Source: Promethearchaeota archaeon
GTDB taxonomy: Archaea > Asgardarchaeota > Lokiarchaeia > Sigynarchaeales > SOKP01
Assembly: GCA_014730295.1 (NCBI GenBank)
Contig: WJIN01000501.1
Span: forward strand, 1 to 12,998
Reading direction: 5' to 3'
Length of the DNA stretch: 12,998 bases
Shown here: positions 5,884 through 12,998 of the stretch, in pieces
Numbering within the stretch: the stretch's first letter is position 1
Layout: each line of letters opens with the position of its first letter
The notes under the pieces: generated by a model
Told to the model about the DNA's origin: nothing
Seen by the model: the letters and a program-made list of their open reading frames with translations, nothing else
Database searches by the model: none
Translations under genes and position numbers: made by a program

Positions 5884-6438
5884 ATGACTAAAATTAAACT
5901 AACTTTATTCGAAAATCGATTAGTTTATCAAGTAGTAGAAATGGAAGAATCTTTGCGCGGAAAAGGTGCTATCTTAGAAAAAAAATCTTATGGAATTTAT
6001 TCCTCAGATAAACCGGATTTACAAAATAATAAAATCTATTTAGCAGGAAAAGATAAATCTAAAGATAACGAACTAGTAATAGTTGAATTTGATAATAACG
6101 AAGAAAAAATGAATTATTATAGAAATATAAAAAATATAATTAATACATATAATAATCAAATAGAAAGTAAGAACTTTAGGGTTAGCATACCTATTAAGTG
6201 GAATGAAAAAATATTTGAACTAATCCCAAAAGAATATAAATATATTTTTATTAATATTGATGGTGTCGCCTATGCCACCAAAACTACACCGGGACTGAAA
6301 AAGAATGGTTGGTCCTGCGGAAATAAAATAACTTTAGGGGAAAATAAAATTATTGTAAACTCAAATTTAAATTGGGAAGCAAGTTTACTGGAAAGACCTA
6401 ACATTGTAAATGATCTTTTGATTAAGATAATGGATTAA
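5884..6438 (+). CDS. Hypothetical 184-aa protein, first gene of the right-hand baseplate unit
   Basis: I do not recognise this protein. The start is well supported: AAGGGG at 5873-5878 lies five bases before the ATG. The sequence is Lys/Asn/Ile-rich with no signal peptide or membrane span. The N-terminal part alternates short strands (L-T-L-F-E-N-R-L-V-Y-Q-V-V, E-L-V-I-V-E-F-D). A helix follows (about 75-95, M-N-Y-Y-R-N-I-K-N-I-I-N-T-Y). The C-terminal part contains P-G-L-K-K-N-G-W-S-C-G-N-K-I-T (about 136-150). It follows the cargo terminator and ends 1 bp before the gp25-like gene. It could be a baseplate accessory or assembly protein, or a further cargo gene. Base composition is extremely AT-rich: the 60-base row 6121-6180 has about 15% G+C. 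Confidence 0.7.
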   Translation: MTKIKLTLFENRLVYQVVEMEESLRGKGAILEKKSYGIYSSDKPDLQNNKIYLAGKDKSKDNELVIVEFDNNEEKMNYYRNIKNIINTYNNQIESKNFRVSIPIKWNEKIFELIPKEYKYIFINIDGVAYATKTTPGLKKNGWSCGNKITLGENKIIVNSNLNWEASLLERPNIVNDLLIKIMD

Positions 6439-6439
6439 A

Positions 6440-6832
6440 ATGGCATTAGAAGCAAAAACAATATTATTTGACTATGATCTAAATGGTGGTACAGATAACC
6501 AAGGCAATATTAAAGAAGTATATAACAGCGATGCTTTAGGAAACGCTTTAAAAATGTGGTTATTATCCTCCGCAGGGGACTATATCGGGGAAGTTTCCCG
6601 TGGAGGACCTTTAGTTCCCTACTTAGATAAACCTATGAATGATGAAACAAAACAATTAATGACTTTAACTATAACCGAAGCACTTACAACTGATTTTCCA
6701 GAAATTAAAATAGTTACGTTTACAATTGATCCAAATTATGAAAAAAAATACTGGTCCTTAGAATTAGTTGGTTATTCGGATATTCATAAAATAGGTTTTG
6801 TAGTTCAAGAAAAAGTTAGGAGTTTTAACTAG
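6440..6832 (+). CDS. Baseplate wedge protein, gp25/GPW-like
   Basis: This 130-aa protein has the length and pattern of the T4 gp25 / P2 gpW family, part of the core wedge of all contractile injection systems. Visible features are G-N-A-L-K-M-W-L-L-S-S-A-G-D-Y-I-G-E (34-51), then S-R-G-G-P-L-V-P-Y-L (53-62), then T-L-T-I-T-E-A-L (75-82) before F-P-E-I (86-89). These match the family order 'Nai.~lL.t..Ge....p.~G..l...l ... i...i..al....Pri'. The wedge heterotrimer binds gp25 to gp6 and gp7, and J/gp6-like and I/gp7-like genes follow at once. The start ATG is one base after the previous stop, with only a weak ribosome binding site, implying coupling. Confidence 0.75.
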   Translation: MALEAKTILFDYDLNGGTDNQGNIKEVYNSDALGNALKMWLLSSAGDYIGEVSRGGPLVPYLDKPMNDETKQLMTLTITEALTTDFPEIKIVTFTIDPNYEKKYWSLELVGYSDIHKIGFVVQEKVRSFN

Positions 6833-8569
6833 ATGATACAATTTAATTTTGAAACCATTAGAACCCGAATTAGAAATAGATTAGCCGCCTCCACGGAATG
6901 GAAAGAAATTTTATACCATTCTACTAATCAAAGGCTTATAGATGCTATTGCTTTAGAATTAGCTTTTCAAGCAAGTTATACGGAAAGGGGTTTAATAGAA
7001 TCTAAGTGGGGAAAAGCACAAAATAAATCAAGCCTTCTTTTGCAAGCACCGTTCATAGATTATTTCCCGCATAGAAAAATTGGTTCTTACGGTAATTTAG
7101 TAATTTCTACAAGTGAAACTTTTGATGCAACTTATTCCGAAGACATCATTATTCCTAAATGGTCTATCTTTTCAAATGGGGGTGATATCAAATTTACAAA
7201 CCCTACAGCATATAATTTTAGGAAAACTCAAACCAACCTTACTATAGAAGTTGTCCAGGGTACGCCTTTAACTAAATCATACACGGCATCAGGAAATCTT
7301 TTTGAAAGTGTCATAGTTGATAATGCTAATATTGAAGATAATTATTTTGAATGTTTCGTAAATGGTGAGGCTTTTACTGAAATAGCAACCATACGGCTTG
7401 CTGAAGATGGGGATGCTAAAGTATTTACCATAGAAAATTTAACCGACTTCTCAGGAATAAAAATTATTTTTGGTGATGATAATTTTGGGTATAGACTCAA
7501 AGCAGGGGATGTTGTTACTTTTAATTACGTGGAGACTTTAGGTAATTCCGGGGATATTGGAAGTGATAATATAATTACTACGGTAGAGACTGTTTTTAGA
7601 AATAGTTTAAATAATGTAATTGATATGTTTTGCAAGAATACAGAGGCTATTTCCGGAGGGGATGACTATGAAGAAATAGAAGAAATCCGGGCAAGGGGGC
7701 CTAAAGCGTACGAAACAAAAGACAAAGCCGTTACAAAGGACGATTATGAAAACTTGATTGAAAACTATTTTTCTTTCGCGGAAAAGGTGGTATGTTGGGG
7801 AGAAAAAGAATATAGTATTGATAATAATAACCCACCGGGGACCTTTGTACCACTAGAAGAGAATTTAGTTCACTTAGCAATTTTATCCGATCTTGGGGAA
7901 AACATTACGTCTTCTCAAAAAACACAGATAAGAAATTATCTCGATGATAAGAAATCCCCCACGGATATTATTCAATTTTCCGATGTAGAGGTTATTTATC
8001 TTGTTTTTGATGTTATAGCCTATATCTCTGATTCCGCGTATACCGACGCCGCAGTTACATCAAATATTCAAACTGTTTTAGAAACCACTTACGATGTTCT
8101 TAATTCTACTTTTAAAAAAGGTTTATATGAATCAGATTATGTGGCTCTAATCGATAATACCGAAGGGGTTGACCATCACAATACCATCTTAAGTTATTAC
8201 AAGTTACATAGCTTTTCTTCTTCCGGAGGACCCTACTTAGTTGATATATTGTTAAATGTTGAAAATATAGAACCAGGGTCCGTGGAAGTATATACAAAAC
8301 TAGATAATGAAGATTTTGTTTTAGTCTGTACGGACGATGGTACTGGTGGGTGGATACCGGAATCCGGGTTTAGTGTTACCGGAACAATTAGTTATTTAAT
8401 CGGAGAAGGTAACGTAACTATTACCTCTGGACTAACACAAGATCAATCCCGATATAGTGTCAAAGTAACTTTTAATAATTTAAGCGAAGACTTGGAATTA
8501 ACCCAAAGATTTCAAATTTATGGTTACGCTGAATCTACTATCACAATTGTTTACATGGAGGGTGTCTAG
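6833..8569 (+). CDS. Baseplate wedge protein, Baseplate_J / gp6-like
   Basis: This 578-aa protein carries the Baseplate_J signature at about residues 275-312: S-G-G-D-D-Y-E-E-I-E-E-I-R-A-R-G-P, followed by A-V-T-K-D-D-Y-E-N-L-I. In the family this reads 'gG.D.Es.eelr.r.p.......~aVT..Dye.l'. Such proteins form the wedge ring that carries the fibre network and triggers sheath contraction. The N-terminus (I-R-T-R-I-R-N-R-L-A) is helical; the middle and C-terminus are beta-rich, and residues about 470-578 look like an extra beta domain. It is longer than P2 gpJ and nearer T4 gp6 in size. The ATG directly follows the TAG of the gp25-like gene, so translation is probably coupled. Confidence 0.8.
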   Translation: MIQFNFETIRTRIRNRLAASTEWKEILYHSTNQRLIDAIALELAFQASYTERGLIESKWGKAQNKSSLLLQAPFIDYFPHRKIGSYGNLVISTSETFDATYSEDIIIPKWSIFSNGGDIKFTNPTAYNFRKTQTNLTIEVVQGTPLTKSYTASGNLFESVIVDNANIEDNYFECFVNGEAFTEIATIRLAEDGDAKVFTIENLTDFSGIKIIFGDDNFGYRLKAGDVVTFNYVETLGNSGDIGSDNIITTVETVFRNSLNNVIDMFCKNTEAISGGDDYEEIEEIRARGPKAYETKDKAVTKDDYENLIENYFSFAEKVVCWGEKEYSIDNNNPPGTFVPLEENLVHLAILSDLGENITSSQKTQIRNYLDDKKSPTDIIQFSDVEVIYLVFDVIAYISDSAYTDAAVTSNIQTVLETTYDVLNSTFKKGLYESDYVALIDNTEGVDHHNTILSYYKLHSFSSSGGPYLVDILLNVENIEPGSVEVYTKLDNEDFVLVCTDDGTGGWIPESGFSVTGTISYLIGEGNVTITSGLTQDQSRYSVKVTFNNLSEDLELTQRFQIYGYAESTITIVYMEGV

Positions 8570-8572
8570 AAA

Positions 8573-8971
8573 ATGGCTGAAATTGTATACGAAGGGCAAC
8601 AGGAAATATTAAAAAGATTTCTGGGAATAAAATCAAATGGTAATTTAAATCTTCACCTTTTTACTGATGATAGAACCCCTGAATTGGCAGACACAGTTTC
8701 TAATTTTACCGAAGTTTCCGGAGGGGGTTATGCTGAAATTACAATACCTAGTACGGATTGGAATGTTTCTTTGGATAGTACTACCGTAAAAATGGTATGC
8801 AATGAACAAAGCTTTACTTTCACATCGCAAATTCCCAGAATTAATGGATACTATCTAACAACCGAAGATAATTTAGTTTTAATTGATGCTAAAAGATTTT
8901 CAGATGCGCCTATTGAGAATTACAATGAGGGAAGCCTAGCTGTAAACTTAACTATCACAATAGGAACTTAA
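8573..8971 (+). CDS. Small beta-rich tail-associated protein of unknown role
   Basis: The protein has 132 aa. The pattern L-N-L-H-L-F-T-D-D-R-T-P (25-36), F-T-E-V-S-G-G-G-Y-A-E-I (45-56), W63, Q-S-F-T-F (79-83) and N-G-Y-Y-L-T-T (91-97) with K-R-F-S-D-A-P (107-113) resembles a type of small phage protein, often found beside baseplate or fibre genes, that I recall only by pattern ('l.lf.nd..p......fte....gYa.i.l....w ... q.ftf......vyGy'). It is almost wholly beta-strand, with no signal or membrane segment. GGAGGG (8557-8562) supports the start. Lying between the J/gp6-like and I/gp7-like genes suggests a baseplate-periphery or fibre-connector role; this is inference from position. Confidence 0.65.
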   Translation: MAEIVYEGQQEILKRFLGIKSNGNLNLHLFTDDRTPELADTVSNFTEVSGGGYAEITIPSTDWNVSLDSTTVKMVCNEQSFTFTSQIPRINGYYLTTEDNLVLIDAKRFSDAPIENYNEGSLAVNLTITIGT

Positions 8972-10375
8972 ATGGCACCAAAAGTATATACAATAACCCA
9001 AAACATTGATAATATCTTCTCCACTTCTTCCGGAAACTACTTAGAAAATCTTCAAATGGAATTTCGGGTTCCCGATATATTAAAAGACAATGCCTTTTGG
9101 TATGATTTTATTGACGCTATAAAAAAAGAAATTTCTATTTTAGTAGACTATGCTTCGGATATATACGAGGTTTGGAATGTTGAAAAAATGGAAGAAACCC
9201 GCATGATCGAATTAAATCAAACCTGGTCACCTGCTTTTGACCTTGCAGCTAAATCGGATATTGCTTTTCTAAGAAGTGAAACGAAAGCAATCCCATTTAA
9301 AATTAAGTATAGGGATACAATACCGTTTTATCGAAGCATAGCTTATGCGGTTAATAGAGAAGCTACTTTGAGTATTTATTATTACAATGGGGATTATATT
9401 ATTAGAAATATGGTAGATTTACTTAATAATATCGAAACCCACACTATTACGGAACCTTACCAACAAGAAGCAGATTCTTTAGCTTTCTCCGCACTAGAAG
9501 AACAATTAAAAATTGATGATGGATGGTCCCTAGATACTGGATACACCTTAGATACAATTCTTTCCAAACTACCCACCCAACATTTAGCTTTAGAATATTT
9601 TATTAATGAAGTAATAGAAAAAGATGGAACTAACTACTTAATGACAACGGAATATCTAAACTACATGTGGAATAATGTTGACCCCCTAAAAAGGGTAGTT
9701 CAAGTTTTTCATATAGGGCTTCAATTAAACGCGATTGTAAAAAATGATAATACTGTAAATACTATTTCCCCCATAAACCTGCAAGCAATAGCTACTAATA
9801 ATTATACGGCCTCAACCTCTTTTGGTGGGATGTATGTGAAATTTGGAAATGGTTTGCGTAATTTAGCACCTACCTTAACAGACTTATCTAATCCTATAGC
9901 CAAAATAAATGTTTTGAATGAAGAAGTTTTTGAATCTGTAAATTATCGTGGGGTTGTAGCGGAATATAAGGGGCAGAATATAATTAAAGAAATTTCTGGA
10001 AGCTTGGGGTCTACGGTTATTTTAGACTATCCACAAGTTAGGTATAATAATGTAACTTTCTCTTTTACTTATTTATTTATAGATTATGAAATAAAAGATA
10101 ATAATGAAAAATTCTATAAAGAATTTCCTGACGCGGATTACATAGAAGGAACTATAAACCATATAACCGGGTACATAACTTTCACACATTTACCCGCAAA
10201 CCCTATTACAAATATCAAATTTGATTATTACACAAGACAAAATTTTGAGATAACCGAAGCAGGTTTATTTGATTTAAATGATAATTTAATAGCTTATTCC
10301 ATCTTCCCACTTGTCGAATTTAATAGCTTTCGGTATCATATTAATTTTGGGTTCATACTTCAAAAGATTCCTTAA
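8972..10375 (+). CDS. Baseplate wedge protein, tail protein I / gp7-like
   Basis: This 467-aa protein follows the J/gp6-like gene, as gpI follows gpJ in P2-type phages. Residues 95-120 (S-D-I-A-F-L-R-S-E-T ... F-K-I-K-Y-R-D-T-I-P-F-Y) match the tail-protein-I/gp7 pattern in which a 'lr....~.~~~~~GT~~~y~~~' block connects wedge to fibre. Here the sequence is K-Y-R-D-T-I-P-F-Y, so the match is loose. A helical N-terminus (residues 24-75) precedes it; the C-terminal 250 residues are beta-rich and include F-G-N-G-L-R-N-L-A-P (about 289-298). In the family this protein completes the wedge and anchors the fibres. AGGA at 8962-8965 supports the start. It is the last gene before a 47-bp gap. Confidence 0.6.
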   Translation: MAPKVYTITQNIDNIFSTSSGNYLENLQMEFRVPDILKDNAFWYDFIDAIKKEISILVDYASDIYEVWNVEKMEETRMIELNQTWSPAFDLAAKSDIAFLRSETKAIPFKIKYRDTIPFYRSIAYAVNREATLSIYYYNGDYIIRNMVDLLNNIETHTITEPYQQEADSLAFSALEEQLKIDDGWSLDTGYTLDTILSKLPTQHLALEYFINEVIEKDGTNYLMTTEYLNYMWNNVDPLKRVVQVFHIGLQLNAIVKNDNTVNTISPINLQAIATNNYTASTSFGGMYVKFGNGLRNLAPTLTDLSNPIAKINVLNEEVFESVNYRGVVAEYKGQNIIKEISGSLGSTVILDYPQVRYNNVTFSFTYLFIDYEIKDNNEKFYKEFPDADYIEGTINHITGYITFTHLPANPITNIKFDYYTRQNFEITEAGLFDLNDNLIAYSIFPLVEFNSFRYHINFGFILQKIP

Positions 10376-10378
10376 TCC

Positions 10379-10389
10379 TATACTATACT
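10379..10389 (+). promoter_or_regulatory. Putative -10 boxes (overlapping TATACT) before the fibre gene
   Basis: Two overlapping TATACT hexamers (10379-10384 and 10384-10389) lie in the gap between the wedge gene and the fibre gene, 33 bp before the fibre ATG. I see no good -35 at 16-18 bp. The same hexamer occurs before the lipoprotein gene, and TATAAT occurs before the 184-aa gene. The evidence is position and recurrence only. Confidence 0.35.
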
Positions 10390-10422
10390 TGTAGAGAGTA
10401 TTTAAAAAAGTGAGGATTTTTT

Positions 10423-12998
10423 ATGCCAGCACCTTATAGCACTAATTTAGGAAATCAAATACTTAATTTTGATTTTAATCAAGAAGCTACATCACAAGGA
10501 TTTAACCGTACATTAAAAGACCTTGTACCTAAGGGAATTTTTTCAGGATGCACTTTAGAAAAAACAGGGGCCACGTCCATAAAGATGAACGCTGGTGTAA
10601 TATTTTTCCAAGATTCTACTACTAAAGTGGGTACTAGAATTGAGTTTCAAGATGAAATAAATATTACTGTAAACCCTTTAACCGATTCCGCTAACCCCTA
10701 TATCGTTATTAGGTTTTTGTGGCAAAACGTACAATCTAACTACGCCGGATATGAAAAAGTCGCTTTTCTTGATTTAGAAGACGATGATATTATCCTTGGG
10801 AAAATAGAAATTTCCGGAGGAAGTCTTTTAGATACTTTTGATTTAACTAGACGATCAAATATAGCGTTTCTTGAAAATCAAGAAGACCTAACTTCCTTAC
10901 GGGTTTATCCTACTAATCCTGAGTCCTCAAGCGTATCGGTGTCCGGTGGAAGTGTTATTACAAGCGAAGGGCTTCAAATAATTACCGGAGCAACTGTAGG
11001 GCCTTTTACAACCAATGCTACCGGAAGCCAAAGAAATGATTTAGTTTATATTGATAAAGATGGTAATATTTTAATTGAAGAAAATTTTAGTAATTACAAT
11101 GGAAAAAAAGTAATCGCTGAAATTCGCAGAGCTAATGGGAGAACTACGGTTAGAGGAAGCGAAATCTACCAAATTGATAATTCTATCCATGGTGGTAATT
11201 TAGTAGGGGCTTATCAAGAATGGTTTTATGGGAATCGAGGATTTCAAACAGGGGGCGGCCTAAAACTTTTTAGAAAAAATCCAAGCCCAGCTACCATCGA
11301 AAATGAACAATATTATTTCCTGTCTATTCATGGTAATTACGATTATTCAACTGACTCCTGGGAGACCTTATCTAATCAAGATGTTAGTTTTTTCCAATTT
11401 GACTATAACGGGAATATTCTATACAAACGTGCTAAAGGTCCAGGTTCTTCCGGACAAGATGTAACTTCGGACTTAAAAACTCTATTAGATTATGATAAAG
11501 AAGGTGGATTAATTCTTTACAATGACCAGTTCGCTAGTACCAGAGATATTTTAAAACTTTATTTAAAGGATAGTGCTGATTATGTTCATCTTACTGAAGA
11601 TAGTAATACGTACTTCTTAAAATTAGGAAATAACACAGATCATGCTAATTTTACCGGAAATGTTAATTCCTACGGAAAAGCGCTTCTATTAGAATCAAAA
11701 ATTACAGATGCTTTTGATACCGGAACTAATGCGGTTGTTCAAATAAAAGCAAGTAAAGATTCAGGGGATATTAGCACCAGACCTTTATTCTCTATTTTAA
11801 ATAACGCGACAACAAAGTATTCAATTACAGCTAATGGAGGAATTACAAGTGCCGGGCAAAAAATAATAAGCACCCAAGAGGATTTTAATACTTGCTTTAC
11901 CCGCGTTTCCGCTAATCAGTATAAAATAAATGATAGTATCATATCGCTTTATTTAAAGTCTTTGAGCGACGGGTATCAGGTTTCAGGTATTTTGTCCGGG
12001 GGCGATACCTGGGGATATATTGAGACCAATAACTGTGTTTTCATTTTTGCTGAAAACGGGGGTTATTTTGATTTTGAGGATACACAGGGGTATATTGAAA
12101 TTAATACAGACGGATGTCAGCTAATCGGAGTTGACGTTCAGGGGACCGGAAGCGTCACTGCGGCGGTTGAGCAGAGTTTCCTATTAAATGCAAGTAATGT
12201 TTCTTACATTAACTGTAAAACCTCTAATCGTAATAGCACTGCAACGTTCGCCCCTTTTCGCGGGAGCGTCACGGCAGCGCATAATGAATCTTCTAGAATA
12301 AGTGGCGCAAGCGTTGAAAGCTGTTTAGTCTCAGGGGCAATTTTTTGTTTTTATCTGCATGAAAATATTCAGAATGTATATATTAAAGACATTGAAAGTA
12401 CCGGGGAAAATCCGGGCGGCTTTAATCGTTGTAAAAATATAGATAATTTTAAAATCGATGAAGTTACTGCGGTGGCTGGGATTATCTACGGAGCTTATCT
12501 TTCTGAAAACATCAGCAATGGCCAGCTTCAAAATCTTACAGCAACCGGAGCTGGAACTATTAATCTTGTTCTCAACTGTACCAATGTTAGCAACGTCTTA
12601 GCGGACACGTGCTCAACGGTCGGCGGAACCATTTCCCCCACCAACCGTTCAGAAAATCTCTCTAATATCGTATATGAAGGTTTTAGAAATGATAATTATC
12701 AACAAGAATCTGCCTATGCTATACCACATCAAGTAGGAAGTGACTTAAATATTAGTGGGGTGGGAAGCCTCGCTCTAGCGGCTTTGAACTCAACAGACGT
12801 GGCTTTTATTGATAGCAGTAATGATGATTTAAGGGTATATAGATTTAACGGAAGCACTTGGTCACAAGTAGGAAGTGACTTAAATATTAGTGGGGTGGGA
12901 AACCTCGCTCTAGCGGCTTTGAACTCAACAGACGTGGCTTTTATTGATAGCAGTAATGATGATTTAAGGGTATATAGATTTAACGGAAGCACTTGGTC
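10423..12998 (+). CDS. Tail fibre / tailspike, modular, with beta-helix-like region and C-terminal tandem repeats (partial)
   Basis: The frame is open from ATG 10423 (GAGGA at 10412-10416, spacing 6) to the window edge: 858 codons and no stop. Residues 1-150 look like a virion-attachment end (P-Y-S-T-N-L-G-N-Q, Y-I-V-I-R-F-L-W-Q, I-I-L-G-K-I-E-I). Residues about 150-480 are mixed beta domains. From about 480 (I-S-T-Q-E-D-F-N) to 755 the sequence has short repeating strands with N/C-x-x-N-V turns (N-A-S-N-V-S-Y-I-N-C, L-H-E-N-I-Q-N-V-Y-I, C-T-N-V-S-N-V-L), typical of a right-handed beta-helix. From residue 770 a 45-residue unit repeats (see repeat entries). The role is host-surface binding, perhaps with depolymerase activity, though no catalytic residues were identified. 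The beta-helix part is clearly richer in G+C than the start of the gene. Confidence 0.85.
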   Translation, partial: MPAPYSTNLGNQILNFDFNQEATSQGFNRTLKDLVPKGIFSGCTLEKTGATSIKMNAGVIFFQDSTTKVGTRIEFQDEINITVNPLTDSANPYIVIRFLWQNVQSNYAGYEKVAFLDLEDDDIILGKIEISGGSLLDTFDLTRRSNIAFLENQEDLTSLRVYPTNPESSSVSVSGGSVITSEGLQIITGATVGPFTTNATGSQRNDLVYIDKDGNILIEENFSNYNGKKVIAEIRRANGRTTVRGSEIYQIDNSIHGGNLVGAYQEWFYGNRGFQTGGGLKLFRKNPSPATIENEQYYFLSIHGNYDYSTDSWETLSNQDVSFFQFDYNGNILYKRAKGPGSSGQDVTSDLKTLLDYDKEGGLILYNDQFASTRDILKLYLKDSADYVHLTEDSNTYFLKLGNNTDHANFTGNVNSYGKALLLESKITDAFDTGTNAVVQIKASKDSGDISTRPLFSILNNATTKYSITANGGITSAGQKIISTQEDFNTCFTRVSANQYKINDSIISLYLKSLSDGYQVSGILSGGDTWGYIETNNCVFIFAENGGYFDFEDTQGYIEINTDGCQLIGVDVQGTGSVTAAVEQSFLLNASNVSYINCKTSNRNSTATFAPFRGSVTAAHNESSRISGASVESCLVSGAIFCFYLHENIQNVYIKDIESTGENPGGFNRCKNIDNFKIDEVTAVAGIIYGAYLSENISNGQLQNLTATGAGTINLVLNCTNVSNVLADTCSTVGGTISPTNRSENLSNIVYEGFRNDNYQQESAYAIPHQVGSDLNISGVGSLALAALNSTDVAFIDSSNDDLRVYRFNGSTWSQVGSDLNISGVGNLALAALNSTDVAFIDSSNDDLRVYRFNGSTW
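12730..12864 (+). repeat. 135-bp in-frame tandem repeat, copy 1
   Basis: This unit encodes 45 residues beginning Q-V-G-S-D-L-N-I-S-G-V-G-S-L-A-L-A-A-L and ending Y-R-F-N-G-S-T-W-S. The strand pattern (A-F-I-D-S-S-N-D-D-L-R, then R-F-N-G-S-T-W) resembles beta-propeller blade repeats that I recall from bacterial surface and phage proteins. It is an in-frame multiple of 3. It differs from copy 2 at one base (G at 12767). Confidence 0.95.
12865..12998 (+). repeat. 135-bp in-frame tandem repeat, copy 2 (cut one base short by window edge)
   Basis: This copy is identical to copy 1 over 133 of the 134 visible bases. The single change, A at 12902 for G at 12767, turns Ser into Asn. The array runs off the window, so the total copy number is unknown. 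Near-identity at DNA level, not just protein level, points to recent duplication or homogenisation. Confidence 0.95.

Noticed and set aside
10385..10401. Possible hairpin (ATACT ... AGTAT) before the fibre gene as a terminator
   Set aside because: The stem is only 5 AT-rich base pairs and is not followed by a clean T-tract, so it is too weak to call.
12729..12992. Antisense ORF with repeated protein sequence over the fibre repeats
   Set aside because: It is the mirror of the 135-bp repeats in the sense fibre frame. An in-frame repeat with no stop on one strand easily leaves a long antisense frame, and no ribosome binding site was seen.
12730..12998. CRISPR array or diversity-generating retroelement target
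   Set aside because: The repeats are directly adjacent 135-bp coding units without spacers, so this is not CRISPR. The single difference is G to A at one site, not clustered adenine-specific changes, and no reverse transcriptase or template repeat is in the window.
1..12998. tRNA genes or insertion sequences
   Set aside because: No cloverleaf-like sequence, transposase motif or terminal inverted repeats were noticed on reading either strand, and coding genes fill nearly all the space.

Overview
The window carries the baseplate and tail-fibre end of the structural module of a contractile-tailed (myovirus-type) bacteriophage or prophage. Every gene is on the + strand and genes are tightly packed with 0-8 bp gaps or overlaps. 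The DNA is AT-rich and every visible stop fits the standard code. The host cannot be fixed from this sequence. The low GC and a phage-encoded lipoprotein with a Leu-Ile-Phe-Gln-Ser-Cys lipobox fit a low-GC diderm or spirochaete-like host, but that is only a suggestion. A tailocin is not excluded by the tail genes alone, although the DNA methyltransferase makes a phage genome more likely.

Left block (1-3158): the last 48 codons of an upstream gene (probably the tape measure) are followed by a tube-cap/hub-assembly-like protein (157-942). Next come a small gp53-like LysM-fold wedge protein (952-1284), a gp27-like central hub (1277-2467) and a gp5-like spike with an N-terminal OB domain and a C-terminal H-x-H tip (2472-3158).

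Middle block (about 3160-5844): a cargo (moron-like) cassette interrupts the baseplate genes. It starts with a promoter-like sequence and a strong ribosome binding site. It then encodes a lipoprotein with a transglutaminase/cysteine-protease-like Cys-His-Asp pattern, an N6-adenine methyltransferase fused to a DUF4942-like C-terminus, a 58-aa conserved small phage protein, a 52-aa single-span membrane protein and an 87-aa protein of unknown function. It ends at a textbook intrinsic terminator (5815-5844).

Right block (5848-12998): a -10-like box directly after the terminator precedes an unknown 184-aa gene. Then come a gp25-like wedge protein, a Baseplate_J/gp6-like protein, a small beta-rich protein and a tail-protein-I/gp7-like protein. 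A second transcription break precedes a very large fibre/spike gene (10423 to beyond the window edge). The fibre looks modular: an AT-rich attachment end, a GC-richer beta-helix-like segment, and an array of 135-bp (45-aa) nearly identical tandem repeats that runs off the end of the window.

The structural genes together would build the tube cap, hub, spike, wedges and receptor-binding fibre of a contractile injection apparatus. The most unusual parts are the cargo cassette in mid-baseplate and the chimeric, repeat-bearing fibre.
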